A stretch of DNA of 64,000 bases from Apilactobacillus ozensis DSM 23829 = JCM 17196 (GTDB taxonomy: Bacteria; Bacillota; Bacilli; Lactobacillales; Lactobacillaceae), in contig NZ_AYYQ01000031.1 of assembly GCF_001435995.1 (NCBI RefSeq), forward strand, positions 1 through 64,000. The letters run 5' to 3'. Shown here one piece after another: positions 48,982 through 59,096 of this stretch (within the stretch, counting starts at the first letter, position 1; every line of letters begins with the position of its first letter). Both the position numbers and the translations under genes were made by a program. The notes beneath the pieces were generated by a model. The model saw only the letters and a program-made list of their open reading frames with translations, was not told the DNA's origin and did no database searches.

Positions 48982-49875
48982 TCACTTTTTATTATAAATA
49001 GGTTTTCTGTCTTTTATTATATTATATAAATTTAAATAATTGTCATATCTAGTCTGTTCAATCAAACCATCAGACAACAATTCTTTTATTTTACAATTAG
49101 GTTCATTGATGTGCACACAACCTCTAAATTTACATTCATGAGCATTGTTTTTAAATTCTGGAAAATAATTTCTTAAATATTGTGCATCTATATTTAATAC
49201 ATCATACGAAGAAAATCCTGGTGTATCAGCTACCAACCCGCCATTAACTTTCATAAGGCTTACTTTCCTAGTGGTGTGTTTACCTCTATTCAAAACTTTA
49301 GAAATTTCGCCAGTTTGCAATTGTAAGCCTGGAGAAATTTGATTTAGCAACGTTGACTTACCAGCCCCAGTTTGCCCCATGAAAACAGTCTCTTTATTCT
49401 TCAAAATTTCATGGAATAATGAATCTAATTTCTCTTTATCCATTAAACTTGGCAGAATAGTTTGATATCCAATTTTCTCATAACTTTGTTGAATTTTCTT
49501 GAAATTTTCCATTTTAGAATCATCTAATAAGTCCAACTTTGTAAAGTAAATAATGGGCTTAATGTTATTTATTTCTAACGAAACTAATTGCCTGTCTAAA
49601 AGGTTATATGAAAAATCAGGTTCAACCGCCGAAGTCACTAACAAAGCCTGGTCGATGTTAGCTATTGGAGGTCTGACCAATGAATTTCGTCTTGGCAATA
49701 CGTTAAGTAAATACCCTTCATTTTCATTGGTAGTTTGAAATTCAACATCATCACCAACTGTAGGCGTTATCTTCTTCTTACGAAAGTTTCCGCGAGCCCT
49801 AGTTCTGTATATCTTTTCATCACATAAAACATCATAAAAACCACTTAGTGATTGATAAATTTTACCTTTTTTCAA
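48982..49875 (-). CDS. rsgA: Ribosome small-subunit GTPase RsgA
   Basis: 297 aa from a TTG at 49875 with GAGAGGTGA directly upstream; a TTG 5 codons earlier overlaps that site. OB domain (1-65), circularly permuted GTPase (TKLDLL, GQTGAGKSTLLN near 165-176, DTPGFSSY) and a C-terminal zinc site (HECKFRGCVH...NC). It helps 30S maturation. It follows prkC. Confidence 0.96.
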   Translation of the reverse strand: MKKGKIYQSLSGFYDVLCDEKIYRTRARGNFRKKKITPTVGDDVEFQTTNENEGYLLNVLPRRNSLVRPPIANIDQALLVTSAVEPDFSYNLLDRQLVSLEINNIKPIIYFTKLDLLDDSKMENFKKIQQSYEKIGYQTILPSLMDKEKLDSLFHEILKNKETVFMGQTGAGKSTLLNQISPGLQLQTGEISKVLNRGKHTTRKVSLMKVNGGLVADTPGFSSYDVLNIDAQYLRNYFPEFKNNAHECKFRGCVHINEPNCKIKELLSDGLIEQTRYDNYLNLYNIIKDRKPIYNKK

Positions 49876-49952
49876 TAAATCACCTCTCAAGTTTCATATA
49901 TTTCAACTATCATTATAAAAGAAATGTTACATAAATTCATTATTAAACACAC

Positions 49953-51434
49953 TTACATCATAGATGAACTTTTTTTAGCCACTATAAAAACCATAGTTTT
50001 ATTAAAGTCCGCTACAGGGGTATTAGGATTAATGCTTTGTTTTACAATTTTATTTATTCCAATATCACTATTGTAATCATAGAATATTTTAACTTTAAAA
50101 CCCATTTGCTTTAGTTCTTTTTTAGCAAAAATTATGTTTTCACCAACATAATTTTTAACGCTTATAGTTTTAGGACCGCTACTAACAATCAACTTAACCC
50201 CTGAATTATTAAAAATAGACTTTCCATTTCCTGGATTAGTCTTTATCACATGGTTATATTCAACAGAACTATCTCTTTTATACTCTATTTTGCTGACAAA
50301 TAAGTGCTTACGTTTAATTAATTTTTCAGCATGATTTTTAGTCAGGTTATTAACATTGGGAACATTGACTCTAGAAAAGAAAAAGAAAAATATAAAGCAT
50401 TCAATTATTGCTATGAAACAAATTAAAGAACCGTAAATAAATATTAATTTTTTACGACGATTATTATCATGAGATTTTTTTTCGCCGGCATGCTGAGTAT
50501 CGTTACTTTTAATGCCAATATCATCTAAATTAAGTACCTTAGTAGCATCATCTTCTTCATCGTAATCACTATTTTTGTCTAAACTATTTATAACCTTTTT
50601 TTCGTGTCTACGAAAAGCCGACAGCGATGACTTTACATCGTTATACATATCGTGTACTGAGTTATATCTACACTCTTGTTGTTTAGCAGTGGCTTTTAAA
50701 ACTACATTTTCTAATGACTGTGGAATTTTGTTATTTAATCCTTTTGGTGATGGGATTGGAGTATGCGAATGTTGCAATGCGATAGAAACTGCTGTATCCC
50801 CATGGAAGGGTACATCTCCAGTTAAAAGCTCATATAATATGATTCCTAAAGAATAAATATCTGATTTTTTAGTAGCCATCTCACCCATCGCTTGTTCAGG
50901 TGATAAGTAATGAATAGATCCAACAATAGAGTTAGTTTGAGTCATTGAATATTTGGATAAAACTACTGCTATCCCAAAATCAGTTATTTTAACATGGCCT
51001 TTTTTATCGATTAAAATATTTTGCGGCTTTAAATCTCGATGAATAATGTTATGAGAGTGCGCTTCTCTAACTGCTAATAAAATTTGGCGCATAATTTTAA
51101 CAATTCGACTATTGCTTATGGGGTAATTTTTTTTGATATATTCTTTTAAGTTCATACCATCAACATATTCCATAACAATATATTGAATTCCCTCACTTTT
51201 ACCGATGTCAAAAACTTGTACTACGTGAGAGTCATGTAATTTAGTAATTGCTAGTTGCTCATATTTAAAATGTTTTTTAGCTCGAGGATTATCACGGAAA
51301 TCTAATCGTAATGTTTTGATAGCGACTTTACGGTGTTTTAACAAATCATCAGCTAAATAAACATCTGCCATGCCACCTTCGCCAATACAGGAAATAATTC
51401 GATAGCGTGAGTCTAAAATATATCCCTTACGCAT
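49953..51434 (-). CDS. prkC: Membrane Ser/Thr protein kinase with PASTA repeats
   Basis: 493 aa from the ATG at 51434, with GGGGAG 8 bases upstream; the frame extends 10 codons further. The kinase domain (about 1-270) has GEGGMADVYLADD near 13-25, the catalytic HRDLKPQN near 126-133, DFG and SPEQAMG. One transmembrane helix is near 328-350. Only two extracellular PASTA repeats follow (about 352-420 and 421-490), fewer than the three to five common in the family. It senses wall fragments and controls division and wall synthesis (with GpsB). It overlaps the phosphatase gene by 8 bases. Confidence 0.95.
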   Translation of the reverse strand: MRKGYILDSRYRIISCIGEGGMADVYLADDLLKHRKVAIKTLRLDFRDNPRAKKHFKYEQLAITKLHDSHVVQVFDIGKSEGIQYIVMEYVDGMNLKEYIKKNYPISNSRIVKIMRQILLAVREAHSHNIIHRDLKPQNILIDKKGHVKITDFGIAVVLSKYSMTQTNSIVGSIHYLSPEQAMGEMATKKSDIYSLGIILYELLTGDVPFHGDTAVSIALQHSHTPIPSPKGLNNKIPQSLENVVLKATAKQQECRYNSVHDMYNDVKSSLSAFRRHEKKVINSLDKNSDYDEEDDATKVLNLDDIGIKSNDTQHAGEKKSHDNNRRKKLIFIYGSLICFIAIIECFIFFFFFSRVNVPNVNNLTKNHAEKLIKRKHLFVSKIEYKRDSSVEYNHVIKTNPGNGKSIFNNSGVKLIVSSGPKTISVKNYVGENIIFAKKELKQMGFKVKIFYDYNSDIGINKIVKQSINPNTPVADFNKTMVFIVAKKSSSMM

Positions 51435-52176
51435 CTTGTAATCTCCCCTTTTCATTATGAACAATCAAAACACTAATGTTGTCGGTTCCACCATTAGTGT
51501 TGGCTGAATTCACCAACTGCTCACACTTTTCCGAAACACCTATTTTTAGAGCAAGTTGCTTCTTTATCTCGCTATCGGATAACATGTTAGTTAACCCGTC
51601 GCTACAAATTAATACTTGGTCCTCTAAATTAAATGGAAAATCTCTAATTTTAACTTCTGAATCATTTGATATACCTAGACTTTTAACGATTACATTTTTT
51701 AGTGGCGACTTAATAGCATCTTGCGGTGTTAATTCACCACTTTTTACTAGCTCATTAACATAGGAATGATCTTCAGTTAACTGAATAAATTTATTGCCAT
51801 GCATTAAATATCCACGACTATCACCTAAGTTAGTTATCAAAAAACGATTGTTAAATATAATAGTTGCAACCACGGTAGTTCCCATATTTTTGAGACTATC
51901 AAATTTCTTAGAAGTATTTAGAATTTGAGCATTAGCTAAATCTATTTGTGAACGTAGCCAGCTGTATGCACTATCGTAATCCTCAAAATCAGTATGTTTA
52001 AATTCTTCGCCCATATTTAAAACCGCCATTTTAGAAGCTACTTCTCCACCGCGATTTCCACCAATGCCATCAGCCAATAATCCCAGCTTAATGTTTTTCT
52101 TATTAGTAAAAACACCTACATAATCTTCATTATTACTTCTTACTTTACCTGTAATAGACTTATAAGCAACTCTCAT
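51427..52176 (-). CDS. prpC: PP2C-family Ser/Thr phosphatase
   Basis: 249 aa. The metal-binding motifs RSNNEDYVG (13-21), LLADGIGGNRGGE (33-45), NLGDSRGYLMHG near 134 and GGTDNISVLIV near 229 are complete. It dephosphorylates PrkC and its substrates. prpC-prkC is the universal pair. Confidence 0.97.
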   Translation of the reverse strand: MRVAYKSITGKVRSNNEDYVGVFTNKKNIKLGLLADGIGGNRGGEVASKMAVLNMGEEFKHTDFEDYDSAYSWLRSQIDLANAQILNTSKKFDSLKNMGTTVVATIIFNNRFLITNLGDSRGYLMHGNKFIQLTEDHSYVNELVKSGELTPQDAIKSPLKNVIVKSLGISNDSEVKIRDFPFNLEDQVLICSDGLTNMLSDSEIKKQLALKIGVSEKCEQLVNSANTNGGTDNISVLIVHNEKGRLQDA

Positions 52177-52192
52177 AAACAGCCATTCCCAA

Positions 52193-53527
52193 CTATATCT
52201 TTCTTAGTTTGCATACAAAGAAGCCATCAGAATTAAAATCATCTGGAAAAACTCGCAACCATTTTTCTTGATTTTTATTATTGATAATTAAATGTTTATC
52301 AGTTTGTAAAAGCTCAAATTCAGGATGCTTTTCCAAAAATGCGTTTACAACATCTACGTTTTCTTGATTCAAAATAGTACAAGTACTGTAAATTAAAACA
52401 CCCTTGTGTTTTAACTTACAAGCTACTGCATTTAAAATATCTAATTGAATCGAAGCTAAATGTTTAACATCTGATAACTGCTTTTCATATCTAATTTCTG
52501 GTTTTCTTCTGATTAATCCAATTCCAGAACATGGTGCATCGATTAAAATTTTGTCAAAATATTCATCATCAAATTCTTTGTCAATTTTACGAGCATCTAG
52601 AGCTTTAGTCTGCACAACTGCATCTACATGCATACGTTTAGCATTTTCTTTAACTTTAACTAAACGTTTTTCATGTAAATCAAAAGCATATATTTTACCG
52701 CCCAACTTATTATCTAATTGTTCTGCGATTTGAATGGTTTTACCGCCTGGTGCAGAACAAGCATCCAGTACACAGTCGGATGGTTTAAATTGCATTGAAT
52801 CAACTGGCAACATCGCACTTTCGTCTTGAATAGTAATTTTGCCGTTTTTAAATAGTTCACTTTTAGCAGCTGATTTTTTGCTGACCAGTAATCCATTGTT
52901 AGAAACTATACTGTCTTCTACTTCATAGCCTTCGCTTTCCAATTCATTTTTAATAGTATTTTTATCCGTTAGAGTACTATTAAAGCGTACTGACTGTTTT
53001 GATGGGGAATTAATACTTTCTAAAATAGAAATAGTCTTATCTAATCCTAACTGCTGAGTAAGTTCATTTATGATCCATTCAGCAACGCTATACTTAATAG
53101 ATAATTTTTTAACATTATCTTTAATTTTATCAAAACTTGGTAAGCCCTTATTAATAACTGCATGTAAGACTCCTGTAACCATCTTACGAATTCCAGCGTG
53201 TCCTAATTGCTTAGCTATATTGATACTTTCATTCAAAATAGCTCGATTAGGAATTTTATCTAAATATTCCATTTGATAAATTGCCGAATACAATAATTCC
53301 CTTACCCACGCATCTAACTTATTTTGATTACTTACAAACGCATCTAAATAAAATTCTAAAGTTAATCGATGTTGAACAACTCCGTACACAATGTTGGTCA
53401 TTAATCTAATATCAAGATTACTCATATTACTGTTATTAATAACTTGATTCAACTGTAAATTAGAATAAGCACCATTTGAAATTTTACTTAAAGTTTTAAC
53501 TGCTAATAGTCTTGGATTATTCTGCAT
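52193..53527 (-). CDS. rsmB: 16S rRNA m5C967 methyltransferase RsmB
   Basis: 444 aa from the ATG at 53527; a TTG two codons upstream is possible. The NusB-like N-terminal domain (about 5-130) and methyltransferase domain: CSAPGGKTIQ near 257, DAPCSGIG near 325 and STCTIL near 380 with the two catalytic cysteines. It overlaps the end of fmt by 11 bases. The standard order is priA-fmt-rsmB-prpC-prkC-rsgA. Confidence 0.96.
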   Translation of the reverse strand: MQNNPRLLAVKTLSKISNGAYSNLQLNQVINNSNMSNLDIRLMTNIVYGVVQHRLTLEFYLDAFVSNQNKLDAWVRELLYSAIYQMEYLDKIPNRAILNESINIAKQLGHAGIRKMVTGVLHAVINKGLPSFDKIKDNVKKLSIKYSVAEWIINELTQQLGLDKTISILESINSPSKQSVRFNSTLTDKNTIKNELESEGYEVEDSIVSNNGLLVSKKSAAKSELFKNGKITIQDESAMLPVDSMQFKPSDCVLDACSAPGGKTIQIAEQLDNKLGGKIYAFDLHEKRLVKVKENAKRMHVDAVVQTKALDARKIDKEFDDEYFDKILIDAPCSGIGLIRRKPEIRYEKQLSDVKHLASIQLDILNAVACKLKHKGVLIYSTCTILNQENVDVVNAFLEKHPEFELLQTDKHLIINNKNQEKWLRVFPDDFNSDGFFVCKLRKI

Positions 53528-54473
53528 TATCAATTACCATATCCCCAACTTTTATATTTTTTCCAACTCCATTTAAGTAATCCGTAATAGACTGCTTAGG
53601 TTTACCAGATGGTTGTAGTTCTAAAATTGCAATAACATCAGAGTTACCCGTAGCAATTTCCAACGCATGCTTAGTTTTGTTGACCACCATTCCCGGTTTC
53701 ATTTCTGTATTAGTAGCTAAAGGTTTAGTCTTTAATATTTTAGTTCTTTTACCAAGCATAGTAGTATATGCTACTGGATCTGGTCTTAATGCTCTAACTT
53801 TACAATCAATTTCAAAAGCGGTTTTACTAAAATCAAGTAATTCTTGTTCTCTAGTAATATTAGGTGAAAAAACAACTTTATTTTCATCTTGAACAATGGG
53901 TTTAACACTGTCATTCTCAATTTTTGGTAAAGTTTCAAGTAATAAATCACGACCAACTAAGCTAAGTTTTTCAAACATAGAAGCTGTATCGTCATCTGGT
54001 TCAATTTTTATTTCTTTTTGTGCTAAAACATCCCCTGCATCCATTTTTTTAACCATATACATAATAGATACACCCGTTTTTTCATCGCCATTCATGATTG
54101 AATATTGAACCGGTGCGCCACCTCTGTATTTAGGTAATAATGAACCGTGCACATTCACAGCAGCAATGTTAGCAGCATTTAAAAGTTTAACTGGTAAAAA
54201 TTGGCCAAAAGCTGCCGTTATAATAAAATCTGGTGATAACTCAACAATCTTATCCATTTCTGGGCTACCACTGATTTTCTCAGGCTGTAAAACTGGAATG
54301 TCTAATTCTAAAGCGGTTTCTTTCACCGGTGATGGCTTTAATTTTCGCTTTCTACCAAATGGTCGATCAGGTTGTGTAACTACATATTTAACATCATATT
54401 CGGCATTTTCAACTAAACTCTTTAAAATTGGAACTGCAAAGCCTGGAGTTCCCATAAAAACAATAGATTTCAT
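53517..54473 (-). CDS. fmt: Methionyl-tRNA formyltransferase
   Basis: 318 aa. The formyl-THF binding HGSLLPKYRGGAPVQYS block near 111-127 with the catalytic His/Asp region (MDAGDVLAQ) and the C-terminal OB domain. It formylates initiator Met-tRNA using the 10-formyl-THF made by Fhs (5668). It is 15 bases after priA. Confidence 0.97.
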   Translation of the reverse strand: MKSIVFMGTPGFAVPILKSLVENAEYDVKYVVTQPDRPFGRKRKLKPSPVKETALELDIPVLQPEKISGSPEMDKIVELSPDFIITAAFGQFLPVKLLNAANIAAVNVHGSLLPKYRGGAPVQYSIMNGDEKTGVSIMYMVKKMDAGDVLAQKEIKIEPDDDTASMFEKLSLVGRDLLLETLPKIENDSVKPIVQDENKVVFSPNITREQELLDFSKTAFEIDCKVRALRPDPVAYTTMLGKRTKILKTKPLATNTEMKPGMVVNKTKHALEIATGNSDVIAILELQPSGKPKQSITDYLNGVGKNIKVGDMVIDNAE

Positions 54474-54488
54474 TTTTTTAATTCCTTC

Positions 54489-56909
54489 CTACATAAAACT
54501 TAATGGTTCTGAATCAATATTTACATATAAGCCTTTTTGGGCATCTTTTTGATAGTAATTTAAAATAAACTCCAAACATTCATGCATCTTAGGCTCATTT
54601 TTATATTTAATAATAATTTGATAATAATATTGATTTTTAATTTTAGCAATACTACTAGGTGATGGGCCTAAGAAGATGGCATTACTATTTAGTCTAGCCT
54701 TTAAATACCTACTAATTTCAAGTATTTTGCTGGCTACCTGTTGCTCTTGATTCCCATTAGCAGTAATTTTAATCGTAAAATAATAGGGTGGATAATTCAT
54801 TGAATGTCTAATACCCATTTCCTTAACATAGAATTGCTCATAGTTTTGCGATTTAGCTAACTGAATTGCATAATTATCCGGATTAAAAGTTTGAATATAT
54901 ACTTGCCCAGATTTTTCAGCTCGTCCAGCTCTCCCACTCACTTGCGTTAATAACTGAAAAGTTCGTTCACTTGCTCTAAAGTCTGGTAAATCAAGTGAAG
55001 TGTCTGCATTCAAGACTCCCACTAAAGTTACATCTGGAAAATCCAATCCTTTAGCAATCATTTGTGTACCTAATAAAATGTTAGCTTCATGATTCCCAAA
55101 ACGGCGTAATAATTTTTCATGTGCCCCTTTTTTACGAGTAGTATCAACATCCATACGAAGTACCTTAGCTTCTGGAATTAGTTTTAGTAACTCTTTTTGT
55201 GCTTTTTGTGTACCTGTACCATAATACCTAATTTTTCGACTTCTACAATTTGCACAAATTTTAGGAATGGCCTCTTCATGTCCACAGTAGTGACATTTCA
55301 TGCTAAAAGTATCCATGTGCAAAGTTAAAGATATATCACAATTAGGACATTTCAAAACAAAGCCACAATCCCTGCACATTACAAATGATGAAAAGCCACG
55401 ACGATTTAACATTAAAACGACTTGTTCATTATTTAAAATTCTTTGTTTAATTGCATTTATTAATGGTGCTGAAAAATCTTCTTGACCTGAGTTAGCTAAT
55501 TCTTCACGCATATCAACAATACTTACTGCTGGCAGTTTTTGATTATTAATTCGATGGGGTAATTTTATTAAATCATAAACATGCTTGGAAGCTCGTGCTC
55601 GTGATTCCAACGATGGAGTTGCACTACCTAATATAACTGGACAATTATTGTATTTAGCTCGCCATTTAGCTACTTCTCGCGTTTGATAGCGTGGATTGTC
55701 ATCTTGTTTATAACTAGGGTCATGTTCTTCATCCATTATGATTACACCAATGTTTTGTAAAGGGGCAAAAATAGCTGAGCGAGCCCCAACTACAACTTGA
55801 GCTTTTCCCTCATGAATTCTTCGCCATTCATCATATCGTTCACCCTTTGATAAACCGCTGTGTAAAACCGCAACTAATTCACCAAATCTCCCTTTTACTC
55901 GATTGACAATTTGTGGTGTTAAAGATATCTCAGGAACTAACATTAAAGCGTTTCTACCGTCAACCAACGCTTTTTGTATAGTTTGTAAATAAACTTCTGT
56001 TTTACCAGAACCAGTAACTCCTTCTAGCAAAAAGACTTTATTTTCATGTTTTTTAACTGATTTAGCAACTGTGTTTACCGCAACAAATTGATCATCATTT
56101 AACTTTAGTGGATAATTTCTAGTCACCGGTCTCTTATACGGATTACGATATATTTCTACTTGCTTTTTAGTTATCCATTGATTTTTAATAGCCGTATTAA
56201 TTGTAGAATTCGATATTTTATATTTTTTAGTCAATTCAGTTTGCTTAATATTTAAACTTTTTTCATCCAATAAGACTTTTAATAACCTTAGTTGGTTAGT
56301 AGAATTCTTGCGTAATTTAGGAATTATATCTTTGATTTGTTCATCGGTAATGTTTTTTTCTATAAATAATTCTTTTTTTGAAATAGCTTTATCATTAACC
56401 AAATATTCTAAAGATACCTGATTATTTTTCTTGAGCTGCATTAATTTATTAACCAAATGCTTGTCCGAATCAATATCGTCAAAATCAATTGATTTTGATT
56501 TTTTAAATAGTTGCAAAATCTCAGCATCATTTATATTATCATCGATTAGATTAACAACTCGTTTATATTTGACGTGCATGGCACTAGGTAGCATTGTATC
56601 AATACAATTTATACGAAAAGAATAAGTTGTTTGAGCTAACCATTTTGATAATTTTAAAAGTTCATCGTTTAAAACGGCGTTCAAATCCATCACTTTAGAT
56701 ATTTCCTTTAATTTAAAATTATCTGGCAAACTGAACTTTTCAACAATGCTTACGATAATTCCCTGAACTTTTCTAGCACCACGACCAAAAGGTACTGCCA
56801 CCCGTGAACCCACGCTAATTTGATTTTCTAAATCTTTTGGAATCATGTATGTGTAAGGCTTGTCTGTTTGCATCGTTGGAACATCAACTATTATTTCGGC
56901 TAGTTTCAA
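54489..56909 (-). CDS. priA: Primosomal helicase PriA
   Basis: 806 aa. A 3' DNA-binding domain, a winged helix, helicase motifs (GVTGSGKTEVYL near 292, DEEHDPSYKQ near 388, SGRAGRAEK near 688) and the zinc ribbon with eight cysteines (CRDCG, CPNC, CHYC, CANC) near 511-552. It restarts collapsed replication forks together with DnaD. Confidence 0.97.
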   Translation of the reverse strand: MKLAEIIVDVPTMQTDKPYTYMIPKDLENQISVGSRVAVPFGRGARKVQGIIVSIVEKFSLPDNFKLKEISKVMDLNAVLNDELLKLSKWLAQTTYSFRINCIDTMLPSAMHVKYKRVVNLIDDNINDAEILQLFKKSKSIDFDDIDSDKHLVNKLMQLKKNNQVSLEYLVNDKAISKKELFIEKNITDEQIKDIIPKLRKNSTNQLRLLKVLLDEKSLNIKQTELTKKYKISNSTINTAIKNQWITKKQVEIYRNPYKRPVTRNYPLKLNDDQFVAVNTVAKSVKKHENKVFLLEGVTGSGKTEVYLQTIQKALVDGRNALMLVPEISLTPQIVNRVKGRFGELVAVLHSGLSKGERYDEWRRIHEGKAQVVVGARSAIFAPLQNIGVIIMDEEHDPSYKQDDNPRYQTREVAKWRAKYNNCPVILGSATPSLESRARASKHVYDLIKLPHRINNQKLPAVSIVDMREELANSGQEDFSAPLINAIKQRILNNEQVVLMLNRRGFSSFVMCRDCGFVLKCPNCDISLTLHMDTFSMKCHYCGHEEAIPKICANCRSRKIRYYGTGTQKAQKELLKLIPEAKVLRMDVDTTRKKGAHEKLLRRFGNHEANILLGTQMIAKGLDFPDVTLVGVLNADTSLDLPDFRASERTFQLLTQVSGRAGRAEKSGQVYIQTFNPDNYAIQLAKSQNYEQFYVKEMGIRHSMNYPPYYFTIKITANGNQEQQVASKILEISRYLKARLNSNAIFLGPSPSSIAKIKNQYYYQIIIKYKNEPKMHECLEFILNYYQKDAQKGLYVNIDSEPLSFM

Positions 56910-56921
56910 TCTTTAACCACC

Positions 56922-58121
56922 TTACTTGTTAATCTTTTTACATATTATTTGAACGATTTGATCAGCTATTTCTTCTTTAGTAGACTTTTGTATAGCTATT
57001 TTTGTATTATCATCATTAATAACCGTTACTTGATTAAAGTCACTATTAAATCCAACGTCTTCTCTGGAAACATCATTTGCAATTAATAAATCTAATTTTT
57101 TAGTTCTTAATTTTTTACTTGCGTTATCAATTAAGTTTTCAGTTTCTGCAGCAAAACCAACTGTTATTTGATGATTTTGCTTGATTTTAGCAACTTCTTT
57201 TAATATGTCATGTGTCTTAATCAGATGTAGTTCAAAGTCGTCTGATGATGTTTTTTTAATTTTTTGATTAGCTACCTTAGCAACTTTAAAATCTGACACT
57301 GCCGCCGACATTATTAAACCATCGGCTTTTTTAAAATGATTTAAGACCGCTTTTTCCATGTCAGAACTAGATTGCACTGGTACATATTTAACTGCTTTTG
57401 GAATTTCTAAACTAGTAGGGGCACTAATTAAAGTTACATCACACCCTTGTTTAATAAGTGATCTTGCTATGGCATACCCCATTTTACCAGAAGATTTATT
57501 AGTTATATATCTTACCGGATCAATTGGTTCTCTAGTTCCACCAGCAGTCACCACGAAGTGTTTACCATTTAATTTATGATTATTTTTATTACCAATTATA
57601 AACTCTAAGATGGCCTCAGGCTCTGGCATTCTACCCTTTCCACTGTAGCCTTCAGCTAATTCACCACTATCCGGAGAAATAACTATATTTCCATCCTTTT
57701 TTAACTGCTTAATATTTCTAACAGTTGCCGGATTAAACCACATATTATCATTCATCGCAGGCACAATAATCTTTTTACCTTTGGTTGCTAAAAGAGTACT
57801 AGAAGCCGCATCATCAGCAATTCCATTAGCCATCTTAGCAATAAAATTAGCTGAAGCTGGTGCAATAATTGATAAATCAGCCCACTGGCCAATTTCAATA
57901 TGATTTATTTCTTCAGGCGTAAATTCTTGAGTTAACTCCGTATAGACTTTATTTTTTGATAAAGTTTGAAATGCTAATGCTGAAACGAACATTTGTGCAT
58001 TTTTAGTCATAATGACTTTTACATTAGCACCATTTTTTTTCAAAAGTCGCAGTAGTGATAACGACTTATAATTTGAAATACTACCACATACGTATAAAGC
58101 TACGTTCAAGTTTTTTAACAT
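56922..58121 (-). CDS. coaBC: Bifunctional phosphopantothenoylcysteine decarboxylase / synthetase
   Basis: 399 aa. The CoaC flavoprotein half (1-180) has VPAMNDNMW near 125-133 and GYSGKGRMPEPEAI. The CoaB half (about 186-399) has TAGGTREPIDPVRYITNKSSG and AAVSDFKV. It performs two steps of coenzyme A synthesis. It lies upstream of priA by 12 bases. Confidence 0.96.
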   Translation of the reverse strand: MLKNLNVALYVCGSISNYKSLSLLRLLKKNGANVKVIMTKNAQMFVSALAFQTLSKNKVYTELTQEFTPEEINHIEIGQWADLSIIAPASANFIAKMANGIADDAASSTLLATKGKKIIVPAMNDNMWFNPATVRNIKQLKKDGNIVISPDSGELAEGYSGKGRMPEPEAILEFIIGNKNNHKLNGKHFVVTAGGTREPIDPVRYITNKSSGKMGYAIARSLIKQGCDVTLISAPTSLEIPKAVKYVPVQSSSDMEKAVLNHFKKADGLIMSAAVSDFKVAKVANQKIKKTSSDDFELHLIKTHDILKEVAKIKQNHQITVGFAAETENLIDNASKKLRTKKLDLLIANDVSREDVGFNSDFNQVTVINDDNTKIAIQKSTKEEIADQIVQIICKKINK

Positions 58122-58161
58122 TTAAACCACCTCTTTGAGAAGTTGATAATTCAATAATAAC

Positions 58162-58192
58162 AAAAAAGTCTTTGCAGAATAGCAAAGACTTT
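58162..58192 (-). terminator. Terminator after rpoZ
   Basis: Minus strand: AAAGTCTTTGC-TATTCT-GCAAAGACTTTTTTG, about 10 bases after the rpoZ stop. It isolates gmk-rpoZ from coaBC. Confidence 0.88.
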
Positions 58193-58203
58193 AAAACAAA
58201 CAA

Positions 58204-58404
58204 TTAATCTTTTGACTCAATTTTAACAACGCCAGCAGCAATTTCTTCAAATGCTTTTCCGACAGTTTTTTGTGATTTGTAGTTAGATAACAATGGTTTA
58301 GCTCCTGCATCTAATTCATGAGCACGCTTACTAGCAAGCATAATCAATGAATAACGAGAGTTTACCTTTTCTAATAACTTATCAACAGATGGGTATAGTA
58401 ACAT
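58204..58404 (-). CDS. rpoZ: RNA polymerase omega subunit
   Basis: 66 aa, the short Firmicute form. [27 protein letters not shown] at the start and [13 protein letters not shown] are the core. The start codon shares bases with the gmk stop (1-base overlap). It stabilises the beta-prime subunit. Confidence 0.95.
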   Translation of the reverse strand: MLLYPSVDKLLEKVNSRYSLIMLASKRAHELDAGAKPLLSNYKSQKTVGKAFEEIAAGVVKIESKD

Positions 58405-59021
58405 TAATCTTCATCTCCTAACATAGACAAATAATCGGGCATAACACGATTTACTTTTAATCTTTCACTATTAACAATCGTCTTAATTCTCTTAACAGCA
58501 TTTTCTACTTTATCGTTTAAAACTGCGTAGTCATAGTTACGCATCATTTTGATTTCAACTGCTGCTTTTTTGATACGTTTGTTAATAACATCCATATCAT
58601 CAGTACCTCTACCAATAAGACGATTCTTCAATGAAATGAGGTCAGGTGGAGTTAGAAATACAAAAACTGCTTCTGGTGAATTAGCTCTAACTTGCATTGC
58701 ACCATTAACTTCAATTTCTAAGAAAACATCACGACCTGAATCCAAAGTTTCATTTACATATTTTAATGGGGTTCCATAATAATTGTCAACATACTTAGCA
58801 TATTCTAGCATGTCTCCGTTTTTGATGTTTTCTTCAAATTCTTCTTTAGAAACAAAGAAGTAATCTTTACCATTCACTTCGCCTTCGCGAGGCTTTCTAG
58901 TTGTCATGGAAATTGAATATTGGAAATCAACATCAGGTTCATTGAATAAAGCCTTTCTAACTGTCCCTTTACCAACTCCAGAAGGTCCAGATAGTACAAT
59001 TAACATTCCTCTTTTTGCCAT
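58404..59021 (-). CDS. gmk: Guanylate kinase
   Basis: 205 aa. The P-loop [13 protein letters not shown] at 9-21, [19 protein letters not shown] near 38-56 and a lid with RGTDD near 138. It phosphorylates GMP. It has its own promoter. Confidence 0.98.
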   Translation of the reverse strand: MAKRGMLIVLSGPSGVGKGTVRKALFNEPDVDFQYSISMTTRKPREGEVNGKDYFFVSKEEFEENIKNGDMLEYAKYVDNYYGTPLKYVNETLDSGRDVFLEIEVNGAMQVRANSPEAVFVFLTPPDLISLKNRLIGRGTDDMDVINKRIKKAAVEIKMMRNYDYAVLNDKVENAVKRIKTIVNSERLKVNRVMPDYLSMLGDED

Positions 59022-59061
59022 TATAAAATCCCTTCAAATCATAAAATTATTAATAGTGTTA

Positions 59062-59090
59062 ATTATGTTATATTTATCTAAATTAATCAA
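59062..59090 (-). promoter_or_regulatory. gmk-rpoZ promoter
   Basis: Minus strand: TTGATT, a 17-base spacer, CATAAT, directly after the recN stop. Confidence 0.75.
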
Positions 59091-59096
59091 ATTTTT

